Of a stretch of DNA of 64,000 nt, positions 1-10,043 are shown one piece after another. The position numbers were made by a program, and so were the translations under genes. Each line of letters begins with the position of its first letter. The first letter of the stretch is position 1. The notes beneath the pieces are model-generated. The model worked only from the letters and a program-made list of their open reading frames with translations, searched no databases and was not told where the DNA came from. Location of the stretch: NCBI RefSeq assembly GCF_014648915.1, contig NZ_BMSA01000012.1, forward strand, positions 62,001-126,000, read 5' to 3'. Source of the stretch: Streptomyces phaeofaciens (GTDB lineage Bacteria > Actinomycetota > Actinomycetes > Streptomycetales > Streptomycetaceae).

Positions 1-55
1 GGCGGTGCATGCCGCGAGGCCCCCGGTTTCCCGTGGGGCCTCGCGTGTCAGGGCG

Positions 56-955
56 TCACGCCCAGGTGACGCCCGTCAGGCGCTCGTACGCCTCGACGTA
101 CTTCGCACGGGTCGCGTCGACGATGTTCGGGGGCAGCGGCGGCGGGGGCTGCTCGCCGGCACGGTCCCAGCCGGACTCGGCGGAGGTGAGCCAGTCGCGG
201 ACGAACTGCTTGTCGAAGGATGCCTGGGCGCGGCCCGGCTGCCACTGGTCGGCCGGCCAGAAGCGGGAGGAGTCCGGGGTGAGGACCTCGTCGGCGATCA
301 CCAGGGTCTCGCCCTCGTAGCCGAACTCGAACTTGGTGTCGGCGAGGAGGATGCCCCGGTCGCGGGCGATGTCGCGGGCGCGGCCGTAGATCGCGAGGGT
401 GGCCTGGCGGAGCTGGGCGGCGGTCTCGGCGCCGACCTGGCGGGCGACCTCCTCGTAGGAGACGTTCTCGTCGTGCTCTCCGACGGCGGCCTTGGTGGCC
501 GGGGTGAAGATCGGGGCGGGAAGTTCGCTGCCGTCGACCAGTCCCTCGGGGAGGGCGAGGCCGCAGACCGTGCGGGACTCCCGGTACTCGGCGAGGCCGG
601 AGCCGGTGAGGTAGCCGCGGGCCACGCACTCGACCGGGGCCATCTTCAGCGACTTGCAGACCAGGGTGCGGCCCTGCCAGTCGGCGGGGGCGCCGGCGGG
701 CAGCTCCGTGCTCAGCACATGGTTGGGGACCAGATCGGCGAGCTGGTCGAACCACCACAGGGAGAGCTGGGTGAGGATGCGGCCCTTGTCGGGGATCTCG
801 GTCGGCAGCACCCAGTCGAACGCGGACGTTCGGTCGCTGGCGACCATCACGAGGTCGCCCGCCTCGTTCTGGTACAGCTCGCGCACCTTGCCGGTGTGCA
901 GATGCACCAGGCCCGGCACCTCGAGGGGCTCGGGCTTTTCTACGAATCCGGACAC
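56..955 (-). CDS. purC: SAICAR synthetase PurC
   Basis: Phosphoribosylaminoimidazole-succinocarboxamide synthase. It joins aspartate to CAIR with ATP in de novo purine synthesis in the cytoplasm. The 299-residue product has the family's normal length and carries the N-terminal GKVRELY nucleotide-binding strand followed by the VASDRTSAFD motif around residue 40. It starts at GTG 955, preceded by a good GGGAGGAACC ribosome binding site. purD lies about 4 kb further right on the same strand, separated by two unrelated genes, so the purine genes are clustered but not in one tight operon. Identification is secure. Confidence 0.97.
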   Translation of the reverse strand: MSGFVEKPEPLEVPGLVHLHTGKVRELYQNEAGDLVMVASDRTSAFDWVLPTEIPDKGRILTQLSLWWFDQLADLVPNHVLSTELPAGAPADWQGRTLVCKSLKMAPVECVARGYLTGSGLAEYRESRTVCGLALPEGLVDGSELPAPIFTPATKAAVGEHDENVSYEEVARQVGAETAAQLRQATLAIYGRARDIARDRGILLADTKFEFGYEGETLVIADEVLTPDSSRFWPADQWQPGRAQASFDKQFVRDWLTSAESGWDRAGEQPPPPLPPNIVDATRAKYVEAYERLTGVTWA

Positions 956-1088
956 GGTTCCTCCCCGTGGTTCTGTCCTAGTGGCTTGATTGTCCCGTAC
1001 ACCGGGATTGATCTCGGACAGCGGGTCGGGCGGGGCGGGGAACGAAGGTCCGTCGGGGTGGTGCCGGAGGCAAGCCGCGGCGGCGACG

Positions 1089-1145
1089 GAGGTCAGTCGC
1101 GGCGGTGACAGAGGTCAGTCGCGGCGGTGACAGAGGTCAGTCGCG
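1089..1145. repeat. 22-bp tandem repeat, 2.6 copies
   Basis: Two full 22-bp units (1089-1110 and 1111-1132) and a 13-bp partial unit. Each unit begins GAGGTCAGTCGCG. The partial unit contains the stop codon of the gene ending at 1137, so the repeat looks like duplication of that gene's 3' end. Confidence 0.85.
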
Positions 1146-2678
1146 TTTGCAGATGCGGTCCAGGAGGTTGGCCGTGGCGCGCTGGATCCGGGGGTCCACA
1201 TGGCCGGGGCGGTCCAGGGCCGGGGACCAGGCGAAGGTGCCGGCGGCGAAGACCAGGGCGCCGGAGGCGGCGCGGTAGAGGGAGGTCTCCTGGTGGCGGG
1301 CGGCGCCGTCGGCGTCGGTGTACGGGGAGTGGGCGAGGAGGATGCGTTCCTCGTGGGGCGGGAGCGCGGTGCGCGGGTAGTAGCGGTCGGCCTCGCCCGC
1401 GACCATGCCCTCGATGCCCTCGCCCTCGTGCGCCCCGGTCGCCTCCCACAGCCAGTGGTCCGCGTTGCGGACGATGAGGGGGTGCGGCTCGGGGACCCGC
1501 CCGGCGTACTGGATACCGACCGTCTGCTGTTCGGCGCGGTCGATCTCGCGCCACAGGACGGCCTTGCCGGGGCCCTTGCGTTTGCGGCAGGTGAGCAGCC
1601 GGCCCGGGACGCCGAACGGCGACGGCCCCAACTCCACCTGCCAGTACATGGTGTTGGCGGAGAGGAAGACCAGCGAGGCGCCGCTGTCGCGGGCGAGTTC
1701 GGCGGTACGGCGCATGGCCTGCGACCAGTACTCGTCGTGACCGGGGAAGACCAGGCCGCGGTAGCGGGTGGGGTCGATCCGGCCGGCGTGCAGATCGCGG
1801 GCGTCGGCGTAGGCGAGGTCGTAGCCGTAGCGCTCGGCCCAGCGGATGAAGTCGTAGGCATGGCCGACGTGCAGCGGGAGGCCGGCGCCGGCGTACGGCC
1901 GGTCGAAGGAGACCGTGGTCGCGGCGTCGGCCTCGCCGAGCAGTTGTCCGTGCTCGTCCCAGGCGTGGTAGAGGCTGGCGCCGGTACGGCCGTCCTCGGG
2001 GTAGAGGTTGTACGCCTGCCAGGTGACGTCGGGGAGGACCACCAGCAGGTCGGCGGGGAGCTCGTCGCGGACCGTGAACGGGATGTGGGAGCGGTAGCCG
2101 TCGACGGTGGTGAGGACGGCGACGTACGCGCCCGCGCTCCAGTACGAGGGGACCTGGAGCCGCCAGGAGAGCCACCAGTGGTGGCAGGAGACGGTGCGGT
2201 CGGCGGTCAGCGGCGGGGGCTGGACGATGCCGGAGAGCCGGGGGCTGGTGGTGATCTTGGCGGCGCCGTCCCCGTCGTAGTGGCCGATCCGGTAGACGTC
2301 GACGCTGAACTCCTGCGGCGGGTCGACCGTGATGTGGAAGTCGAGGGCCTCGCCGGGGGCGGCCGCGCCGGTGGAGATGAAGCCCTTGATCTGGCGCCGG
2401 ACGTCGTCGGCGGAGCGGGGGCCGCCGGCCGCGGGTGCGGTGCGGGGGCCGGGGACGCGGGGCGTGCCCTCGGCCGTGCGCCGTGCCTGGGCCGGGTTCT
2501 GGGTCCGGGTCGGTGCCGGGACCTGGTCGACGTACCAGGGGACCACCTGGCCGGTGGCGTCGAAGTAGGTCTCGCTGCCGCGCAGCCAGGGGACGGGGCC
2601 CTGGCCGAAGGGGTCCGTCACGGCGTGGGCCAGTGCTCCCGACTCCCATCGGCGAACGTGCTCCGGTCCCGGTGCCAT
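1137..2678 (-). CDS. DMF amidase large-subunit-like protein
   Basis: A 513-residue protein that I recognise as resembling the large subunit of N,N-dimethylformamidase. That family has a class-I glutamine-amidotransferase-like fold with an attached beta-sandwich. Supporting stretches are the GHDEYWS and FLSANTMYWQ segments in the second half, which in the family surround the active site. I chose ATG 2678 because GGGAGGGGAGC lies just upstream; an in-frame extension to 2744 has no such site. No signal peptide is visible, so it is probably cytoplasmic. The substrate cannot be inferred; in Streptomyces this gene sits conservatively beside purC and may not act on DMF at all. Confidence 0.72.
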   Translation of the reverse strand: MAPGPEHVRRWESGALAHAVTDPFGQGPVPWLRGSETYFDATGQVVPWYVDQVPAPTRTQNPAQARRTAEGTPRVPGPRTAPAAGGPRSADDVRRQIKGFISTGAAAPGEALDFHITVDPPQEFSVDVYRIGHYDGDGAAKITTSPRLSGIVQPPPLTADRTVSCHHWWLSWRLQVPSYWSAGAYVAVLTTVDGYRSHIPFTVRDELPADLLVVLPDVTWQAYNLYPEDGRTGASLYHAWDEHGQLLGEADAATTVSFDRPYAGAGLPLHVGHAYDFIRWAERYGYDLAYADARDLHAGRIDPTRYRGLVFPGHDEYWSQAMRRTAELARDSGASLVFLSANTMYWQVELGPSPFGVPGRLLTCRKRKGPGKAVLWREIDRAEQQTVGIQYAGRVPEPHPLIVRNADHWLWEATGAHEGEGIEGMVAGEADRYYPRTALPPHEERILLAHSPYTDADGAARHQETSLYRAASGALVFAAGTFAWSPALDRPGHVDPRIQRATANLLDRICKRD

Positions 2679-2902
2679 GGTGCTCCCCTCCCTCGGGCCC
2701 CCGTCGGCGGTTGCGTGCGGGCGCCCTGCCCGCGGCCCGCGCACAGGGTCGGTGTGCGCGGTTGTCTTATGTCGCGAGCGCTTGCCAAGGGCGCTATCGG
2801 TCCCAGCACATCACATAACGCGCGCAGACAGTCACTATTCGTTGCGAATTGGCCGAAAGTGGAACCGAGTTCTCCGTTACGACGGTGGGGCGGCGGTCGG
2901 TC

Positions 2903-4873
2903 TCAGCCGAGGCGGACCGGCTTCTCCGGACGTATCCCCAGCTCGACGAGCCAGGCGCGGAGCGGGGTCGCGTCGCCGTCCTCCACGAGGCTGAGAACGC
3001 GGGGCGCGAGGTCGGCCACACGCACGCCGTCGACGAGGAGCGTCGGGCCGTCGAGCCAGTCGAGGCCGGGGGTCGCGCCGACGGTGTCCATCGCCGCGCA
3101 GCAGACCATCGCCGTGACGTGGTCGGCGAGGAGTTCGCGGTCGGTGCGCGGGGGCTGAAGGGGGAACAGAGGGAGCGCGCCGTTGTCCCACAGGGAGGTG
3201 TCGGGGCCCTGGCCTCCGGTGGCGGGCGCGGGAGGTGCGGCCGCCGCCTCCTCTCGGGCGAGCTCCGCGCCGAGGCGGGTGGCCAGGGCGGTGCCGCGGG
3301 GGTTGGGGGCGGGGAGGGTATCGTCCTCGTCGCCGAAACCGGGGGTGGGCTCGTCGCCGAAGCCGCCGGATCCGCCGGATCCGCCGGAGTGCTCGTATCC
3401 GGACCCGGCCGAGTGTCCGTCCTGCTGGCCGTCCCCGTCCCCGTCCCCGTCCCCGTCCCCGTCCCCGTGGCCGTCGGGCGAAGTGGTCGTGGCGGGGCGG
3501 GTGGGGGGCTGGTGCTCGGCCGGGGTCTTTGGAGCGGGAGTGGCGGTGGGCGGGGGTGTCAGATGGTCCAGGACGCGGGCCAGGGTGGGGCCGGCGGACG
3601 GGTGGGCCGTGGGGTCGGGGTGGGAGCCGGGACGAGGGGCCGTGGAGTCGGGGGTGCGGCGGACGCCGAGGGCGTCGAGGACGCGGTGGAGACGGGCCGC
3701 GTCGGTGCGCCACTTGCGGTCCACGACCTCGTCCGGATACTCCTCCCAGCCCACCGGGGACCACTCGGGGCCGGACTCCGCCGGGCCGCCGTGGAAGAGG
3801 CGGGCGGCGAGCAGGGAGGTGGCCTCGTCGATGACGCCGGGCTCTTCCAGCAGGTCACAGGCGGGGCGCTCGCCCAGGCGGGAGGCGAAACCCTCGGCCA
3901 GACGGTCGCGCCGGGACAGTTCGGTCAGGGCGGCGACGACACCCGCGTCCAGCCGGGAGGGCCAGCGGCCCATCCGCCAGGCGGGCAGTGCCACGCGGGT
4001 GAGGAGCCGGTCCCAGCCCGCGTAGGCCAGGCCCACCTGCTCCTGGGCGACGATCCGCAGCCCGTAGTCCACAGCCTGTGCGCGCTCGGCGGCGGCCGCG
4101 GCCACGCCTCGTTCCATCTCCGTGGCGTGCGTCTGGCAGCTCCGCAGCATCAGCCGTGCGGCCCAGCCGATGCCTGTGCAGACCAGCCGTACGCCGGGAC
4201 AGCGTCCGCCGTCGGCGGCGACGGCCACCGCGGCGTCCAGCCCCCGCACGAAGCGCCGGGCCGCGGCTATGTCCGGGTGGGCGGAGGGGCCCGTACCGGC
4301 GACGACCGGGGCGAGGACGGCGCGCAGCTCACCGACGCGCATCCACCACAGGAACGGGGAGCCGATGACGAGAACGGGCGCGGTCGCCGTACGACGGTGG
4401 AGACGCCCGCCGGAGCCGGTGCCCGCTATCTCGTCCCCGGAGCGGGGGGCCGAGGGGCCGTGGGCCGGATGGGTGCGGTCCTCCAGCCAGCTGTCGCAGT
4501 CCGGGGTGAGGGCTATCGCGGAGGGCGCGGGGACGTCGAGGCGGTCGGCGAGGTCGCGCACCAGCCGGTAGAGGTCGGGGGCCGCCTTCTCGGTGATCGC
4601 GACCGTGGGGCTGACGGCCGGACGGGCGCGGACGACGACCAGGGCGACGACGGCGGCGGCGAGCAGGACGACGACCGCGACCGCGCAGACCACCCCGCGG
4701 GCCACGTCCCACCCCGGGCCCATGAGGTGCCCGGAGGAGCCGCCGGCGAGCAGGATCACGGCCGCCGCCGCGGGCAGCAGGGCGATCGCGAGCGCTCTGC
4801 TGCGAACGCGCAGCACCCCGAGCGCCCGGGCTCGCGCGGCCTGCGCGCCTGCCTCCACTCCCATACCGGTCAC
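2903..4873 (-). CDS. Membrane protein with inactive M48-like region
   Basis: A 656-residue protein with two hydrophobic segments near residues 27-50 and 58-82, then a soluble region. Residues about 95-180 (PDLYRLVRDLADRLDVP, later GELRAVLAPVVAG) follow the layout of M48 zinc peptidases, but the HExxH helix that normally follows ELRAVLA is absent. It is therefore probably a non-catalytic relative. The middle is low-complexity (Pro/Thr, a Gly-Asp run from a hexanucleotide repeat, Gly-Ser-Gly). The C-terminal 100 residues look ordered again. GTG 4873 follows GGTGAGG; ATG 4864 is the alternative. Function is unknown. The M48 relationship is inferred by eye. Confidence 0.7.
   Translation of the reverse strand: MTGMGVEAGAQAARARALGVLRVRSRALAIALLPAAAAVILLAGGSSGHLMGPGWDVARGVVCAVAVVVLLAAAVVALVVVRARPAVSPTVAITEKAAPDLYRLVRDLADRLDVPAPSAIALTPDCDSWLEDRTHPAHGPSAPRSGDEIAGTGSGGRLHRRTATAPVLVIGSPFLWWMRVGELRAVLAPVVAGTGPSAHPDIAAARRFVRGLDAAVAVAADGGRCPGVRLVCTGIGWAARLMLRSCQTHATEMERGVAAAAAERAQAVDYGLRIVAQEQVGLAYAGWDRLLTRVALPAWRMGRWPSRLDAGVVAALTELSRRDRLAEGFASRLGERPACDLLEEPGVIDEATSLLAARLFHGGPAESGPEWSPVGWEEYPDEVVDRKWRTDAARLHRVLDALGVRRTPDSTAPRPGSHPDPTAHPSAGPTLARVLDHLTPPPTATPAPKTPAEHQPPTRPATTTSPDGHGDGDGDGDGDGDGQQDGHSAGSGYEHSGGSGGSGGFGDEPTPGFGDEDDTLPAPNPRGTALATRLGAELAREEAAAAPPAPATGGQGPDTSLWDNGALPLFPLQPPRTDRELLADHVTAMVCCAAMDTVGATPGLDWLDGPTLLVDGVRVADLAPRVLSLVEDGDATPLRAWLVELGIRPEKPVRLG
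3431..3466. repeat. Hexanucleotide microsatellite (GTCCCC)6
   Basis: Six perfect copies of GTCCCC inside the membrane protein gene, encoding an alternating Gly-Asp run on the minus strand. Unit changes keep the reading frame, so the length of this acidic linker could vary between strains. Confidence 0.9.
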
Positions 4874-5220
4874 GACCGGACCTCACCCCCTCCCCGTCTC
4901 GCTCTCCTGGCTCTTCTGGTCTTGCTCACTCCCCCACTGTGGCACCCGCCGGTGACATCGCAATGCCGGTGGGCCAAGTGCCGGAACGCTTGCGCCGCAC
5001 CCTAGTTGGCACTCCGTCCCCCGTCAGCCGGATGGGGCAGCGCTCACTCGATGGAATGGCTCTGGGGAAAGGTGGATGACAGTGGGCAAAGATCAGGCCC
5101 CGGGTTCCCAGGGGGTTCCGTACGGAATCCGCTGGTGGCCCGGGGCCTGGAGAATGCCTGGTGAGAGGCGCGAGAGGCAGACGCGGCCAAGGCGCGCACG
5201 CCCCGGCCGCCCGATGCGCC
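4874..5220. other. 347-bp intergenic stretch
   Basis: No convincing gene. It holds the purD terminator hairpin (5094-5149) and presumably the promoter of the membrane protein gene that starts at 4873. I see no clear -10/-35 pair. Confidence 0.6.
5094..5149 (-). terminator. Hairpin terminator after purD
   Basis: Perfect 11-bp arms CAGGCCCCGGG (5094-5104) and CCCGGGGCCTG (5139-5149). The interior is also palindromic around TTCCGTACGGAA. There is no T-run, which is usual for Streptomyces terminators. It lies 72 bp after the purD stop. Confidence 0.7.
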
Positions 5221-6474
<1,254 letters not shown>

Positions 6475-6586
6475 GGGGCCAGCCTAACGGGAGGCGGCGC
6501 GGTGGGATTGTGCGGGCTGCCGAGGGGGCGGGGCGCGGGTTGTCGTAGGAATCTACGAGCGGGTGGGCCGGCGGGTACGGGAGGGG

Positions 6587-6713
6587 GTGGGCCCAGGGGT
6601 GCGGGAAGGGGTGGGCCCAGGGGTGCGGGAAGGGGTGTGGGACGGGGTCGGCCGGGTCTCCGCGCGCGGCGCCGGAAGGGTGGCCGGGCGCGGCGCCGGA
6701 AGGGTGGCCGGGC
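6587..6713. repeat. Two pairs of 24-bp tandem repeats
   Basis: In the purD-dnaX gap, a 24-bp unit beginning GTGGGCCCAGGGG occurs at 6587-6610 and 6611-6634. A second unit beginning GCGGCGCCGGAAGGG occurs at 6666-6689 and 6690-6713. Both units share a G-rich GGGAAGGG/CGGAAGGG core. The array is noncoding as far as I can tell. Confidence 0.85.
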
Positions 6714-6754
6714 GGCCGTCGGTCGCCCCGGGTCGCCGCTCGGCTCCCCGGCCG

Positions 6755-9082
6755 TCACTCGTTGGTGAACTCCTCCACCACCGTCGCGCCCAGTTCGCGG
6801 ACGATCAGCTCGTGGCCGGAGAGGGCCGACTCGTTGAGGTCCGGGTCGTCGTCCTCGGGGGTGTCGTCCTCGGGGGCGACCGGGTCGGGGGCGGCGGGGC
6901 GGGAGGGGGCCTGAGGGGCGGGAGCCGGGCCGGGTGCCGCGGCCGACGGGGGCGCGGGCCGGGCCGGGCCGGGGGCGCTCGGGGCGGCGGGCTGGGGGGA
7001 CGGCGCGCCGCCACCGCCGTAGCCGCCGCCGGGTGCGCCGTATCCACCGGGGGCGGCCGGGTTGCCGTAGCCGCCGCCACCGCCGCCGGGGCCACCGGCC
7101 GGTGCGGGTGCCGAGCCGCCGGACGGGTCGACCACCGCGTCGATCTTCCACTGGACGCTGAACTGCTCGGACAGCGCCTGTCGCAGCACCTCCTCGCTGC
7201 CGCTGCTCGCGAAGTTGTCGCGGGCGCCGGCGCTGGCGAAGCCGAGCTGGAGGGTGGTGCCGTCGAAGCCGGCCACATGGGCGTTCTGGCTGAGGAGGAT
7301 CCAGGTGAAGCGGCGCCGGTTCTTGACGGCTTCCAGGATGTTGGGCCAGAGCATGCGGGGGTCGAGGCCGCCGGCGGGGGCCGCGTAGCCGGAGGGGGCG
7401 GCCGCGGGGGCCCCGGGTGCCGCGGCCGGTGGGGCGGCGGCGGGAGCCGGAGCCTGTGCCGCGGCGGGGGCCTGGGGCCTGGCGCCGCTGCCCGCGGGGG
7501 CGGCCGTGGGCCAGCCGCCGGGCCGCCGACCGCTCCCGGCGGCGGTGGCGGTGGGCCAGGCGCCGGGGGCGGGAGCGGCGGGGGTGGCCTGGGCGGGCTG
7601 GGGGGAGGGCGCGGGAGCGGGGGTGGGCATGGCGGCAGGAGCCGGGGGGGCAGCAGGGGTCGCAGGAGGAGCCGTCGGGGCGGCGGACGCGGCTGGTGCG
7701 ACGGGTGCCACCGGTGCGACCGGTGCGACCGGTGCGGCGGGGGGTGCGCCCGCCGGCCCACGCACCGCGGCTCGCGCGGCGGCCGCCCCGCCACCGGGCG
7801 GAATGGCCTGCGTACCAGCACCGGCACCCGGGCCCACGCCCGCGCCGTGTGCCTCCGGCCCCGGCACGTAGCCCATGGCCGGCATCGCGGGCGCGGTCGG
7901 AGAACCGGCGCCGGCGGAGAAGTTCACCCCGCGCTCGATGCGGTCGAGGCGGGCCATGACGGAACGCTCGTCGCCGTAGGCGGCGGGGAGCAGCACGCGG
8001 GCGCAGATCAGTTCGAGCTGGAGGCGGGGCGAGGTGGCGCCGCGCATCTCGGTGAGCCCCTCGTTGACCAGGTCGGCGGCACGGCTCAGCTCGGCGGCCC
8101 CGAAGACTCCCGCCTGGGCCTGCATCCGCTCGATGACGTCGGCCGGGGCGTCGATCAGCCCCTTCTCGGCGGCGTCCGGCACGGCGGCGAGGATCACCAG
8201 GTCCCGCAGCCGCTCCAGCAGGTCGCCGACGAACCGCCGGGGGTCGTTGCCCCCCTCGATGATCCGGTCCACGACCTCGAAGGCGGCGGCCCCGTCGCCC
8301 GTGGCGAAGGACTCGACGACGGAGTCGAGCAGCGAGCTGTCCGTGTACCCGAGGAGGGAGGTGGCCATGGCGTACGTCACACCTGCGTCGCTCGCGCCGG
8401 CGAGGAGCTGGTCCATGACGGACATCGAGTCACGTACGGACCCGGCGCCCGCCCGCACGACGAGCGGCAGCACGCCGTCCGCGACGGGGATGTCCTCCTT
8501 CTGGCACACCTCGCCGAGGTAGTCGCGGAGCGTCCCCGGCGGCACGAGCCGGAACGGGTAGTGGTGGGTCCGCGAGCGGATGGTCCCGATGACCTTCTCG
8601 GGCTCGGTGGTGGCGAAGATGAACTTGAGGTGCTCCGGCGGCTCCTCGACGACCTTGAGGAGCGCGTTGAAGCCGGCCGACGTGACCATGTGGGCCTCGT
8701 CGATGATGTAGATCTTGTAGCGGCTGCGAGCGGGCCCGAAGAAGGCCTTTTCGCGCAGGTCACGGGCGTCGTCCACACCACCGTGGGACGCGGCGTCGAT
8801 CTCGATGACGTCGATGGAGCCCGGCCCGTTCCTCGCCAGGTCCTTGCAGGACTCGCACTCCCCGCAGGGCGTCGGTGTCGGACCGTTCTCGCAGTTCAGG
8901 CAGCGGGCCAGGATGCGCGCGCTGGTCGTCTTGCCGCATCCGCGCGGACCGCTGAACAGGTACGCGTGATTGACCCGGTTGTTCCGCAGCGCCTGCTGCA
9001 ACGGGTCGGTGACATGCTCCTGCCCGATGACCTCGGCGAACGACTCCGGGCGATAGCGGCGGTACAGCGCGAGAGACGACAC
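6755..9082 (-). CDS. dnaX: DNA polymerase III subunits gamma/tau
   Basis: Clamp-loader ATPase of the replisome, 775 residues. The sequence begins SLALYRRYRPESF, then has Walker A GPRGCGKTT (about residues 44-52), the Cys4 zinc site CLNC...CGECESC, and the IIDEAHM box. A long Ala/Pro/Gly-rich linker (about residues 395-560) leads to a C-terminal tau-like domain and another Pro/Gly-rich tail. I chose GTG 9082 because family members start at SSLALYRRY; an upstream extension to 9142 would run into the SRP RNA gene. I see no clear slippery site for a separate gamma product, so gamma/tau is the family name only. Confidence 0.96.
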   Translation of the reverse strand: MSSLALYRRYRPESFAEVIGQEHVTDPLQQALRNNRVNHAYLFSGPRGCGKTTSARILARCLNCENGPTPTPCGECESCKDLARNGPGSIDVIEIDAASHGGVDDARDLREKAFFGPARSRYKIYIIDEAHMVTSAGFNALLKVVEEPPEHLKFIFATTEPEKVIGTIRSRTHHYPFRLVPPGTLRDYLGEVCQKEDIPVADGVLPLVVRAGAGSVRDSMSVMDQLLAGASDAGVTYAMATSLLGYTDSSLLDSVVESFATGDGAAAFEVVDRIIEGGNDPRRFVGDLLERLRDLVILAAVPDAAEKGLIDAPADVIERMQAQAGVFGAAELSRAADLVNEGLTEMRGATSPRLQLELICARVLLPAAYGDERSVMARLDRIERGVNFSAGAGSPTAPAMPAMGYVPGPEAHGAGVGPGAGAGTQAIPPGGGAAAARAAVRGPAGAPPAAPVAPVAPVAPVAPAASAAPTAPPATPAAPPAPAAMPTPAPAPSPQPAQATPAAPAPGAWPTATAAGSGRRPGGWPTAAPAGSGARPQAPAAAQAPAPAAAPPAAAPGAPAAAPSGYAAPAGGLDPRMLWPNILEAVKNRRRFTWILLSQNAHVAGFDGTTLQLGFASAGARDNFASSGSEEVLRQALSEQFSVQWKIDAVVDPSGGSAPAPAGGPGGGGGGYGNPAAPGGYGAPGGGYGGGGAPSPQPAAPSAPGPARPAPPSAAAPGPAPAPQAPSRPAAPDPVAPEDDTPEDDDPDLNESALSGHELIVRELGATVVEEFTNE

Positions 9083-9133
9083 GCTTACGAGGTTATAGGC
9101 GCGCACTGACAACCGAGGCCCACGCATGCAAGC

Positions 9134-9219
9134 GCCCCCCACGCACCCGCCAGAGCCAACCTACCCTTGCTGCCTTCCGGCCCTGGGGGAGTTCAGTCAG
9201 ATAGCGCCGCGTGAGGGGC
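9134..9219 (-). ncRNA. ffs: Small bacterial SRP RNA (4.5S type)
   Basis: The minus strand carries the SRP apical loop sequence GGCCGGAAGGCAGCAAGGG (Ffh-binding GGAAGGCAGC). The ends pair perfectly over 11 bp: GCCCCTCACGC at the 5' end (about 9219) with GCGTGGGGGGC at the 3' end (about 9134), giving the usual single-hairpin RNA. The true ends may extend a few bases. It is placed directly upstream of dnaX, on the same strand. Confidence 0.93.
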
Positions 9220-9295
9220 TGCCCAAACAGTACCCGATGACGAGGGCAGGGAACGAGTTCGCGAGCACTCCTCAACGTCTTGTATTGTTTGCCGC

Positions 9296-9383
9296 GGAGG
9301 ATTCGCCTAGAGGCCTAGGGCGCACGCTTGGAAAGCGTGTTGGGGGCAACCCCTCACGAGTTCGAATCTCGTATCCTCCGCCA
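9296..9383 (+). tRNA. tRNA-Ser (GGA)
   Basis: A 7-bp acceptor stem (GGAGGAT with ATCCTCC), anticodon loop TTGGAAA with GGA at 9330-9332, a long class-II variable arm, and T loop TTCGAAT. CCA is encoded at 9381-9383. A possible -10 (TATTGT, 9283-9288) precedes it and a strong terminator follows. Confidence 0.97.
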
Positions 9384-9404
9384 GTGCCTCACCGGGCACG
9401 ATGT

Positions 9405-9438
9405 CGAAGGGCCCCGCTGCTTGCAGCGGGGCCCTTCG
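9405..9438 (+). terminator. Terminator after tRNA-Ser(GGA)
   Basis: Perfect 16-bp arms (9405-9420 and 9423-9438) with a 2-nt loop: CGAAGGGCCCCGCTGC and its reverse complement. Confidence 0.9.
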
Positions 9439-9503
9439 TCGTTGTCCGTCTCCGTTTCCGTCTCGGTTCACCGCTGCGGTGACATCCGGTTCAGCCGGAT
9501 GCG

Positions 9504-9824
9504 ATGCTGCGCGCCATGTTCATGATCGCCACCGCATCGGCCGCAGCCTCATCCAACCCGACAGGGGTCCTGACCTTCCTCGCAGCGCTGGGGGCCGCAG
9601 CTGTCTGCATCGGAGCGAGGTGGGCCTTCAACGTGCGCGGTGCCGTCGACACAACGCTGGCACGCCGACGGGCCGCTCTGGAACTGATGGGCCAACGCGC
9701 AGGCGACCTGAGCCTCGCGGACACCAAGAGCCTCGGCCCCGGTTTCTTCAAGTTCATGGGCGGCGTCATCACCGTGGCGGGACTTGCCCTGCTGGCCCTG
9801 AGCCTGATCCTCGCGACCGGCTGA
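9504..9824 (+). CDS. Small two-helix membrane protein
   Basis: A 106-residue hypothetical protein with two predicted membrane segments (about residues 22-42 and 85-104) flanking a basic soluble loop, R-A-V-D-T-T-L-A-R-R-R. ATG 9504 and ATG 9516 are both possible starts; neither has a strong ribosome binding site. It stands alone between the tRNA-Ser terminator and the PHP gene. I do not recognise the family. Confidence 0.6.
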   Translation: MLRAMFMIATASAAASSNPTGVLTFLAALGAAAVCIGARWAFNVRGAVDTTLARRRAALELMGQRAGDLSLADTKSLGPGFFKFMGGVITVAGLALLALSLILATG

Positions 9825-10043
9825 ACCAGCAGGCCGCAGGCAGTCAGCCGGCGGCCACCATGGGGAAGACGATGACCAGCCCGCCGCCCAGGCCGAGCCC
9901 CGCAGAATGACGCGACATCGTGCCCGGTGCCGTCATCAGTCGTTCCGTGACACCCCGCCGCCCGGACCCCCGTCGTTCATGCGGGCTTCCCAGACTCTGC
10001 ACGTCCCAAGCGTGTATGCCCTTGCCGCCAGCGGGAGTTGAGC

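Noticed and set aside
3431..3466. Regulatory site
   Set aside because: The repeat is in frame inside a gene and encodes Gly-Asp, so it is better read as a coding microsatellite.
9083..9142. Longer dnaX start at 9142
   Set aside because: It would overlap the SRP RNA, and family proteins begin at SSLALYRRY.
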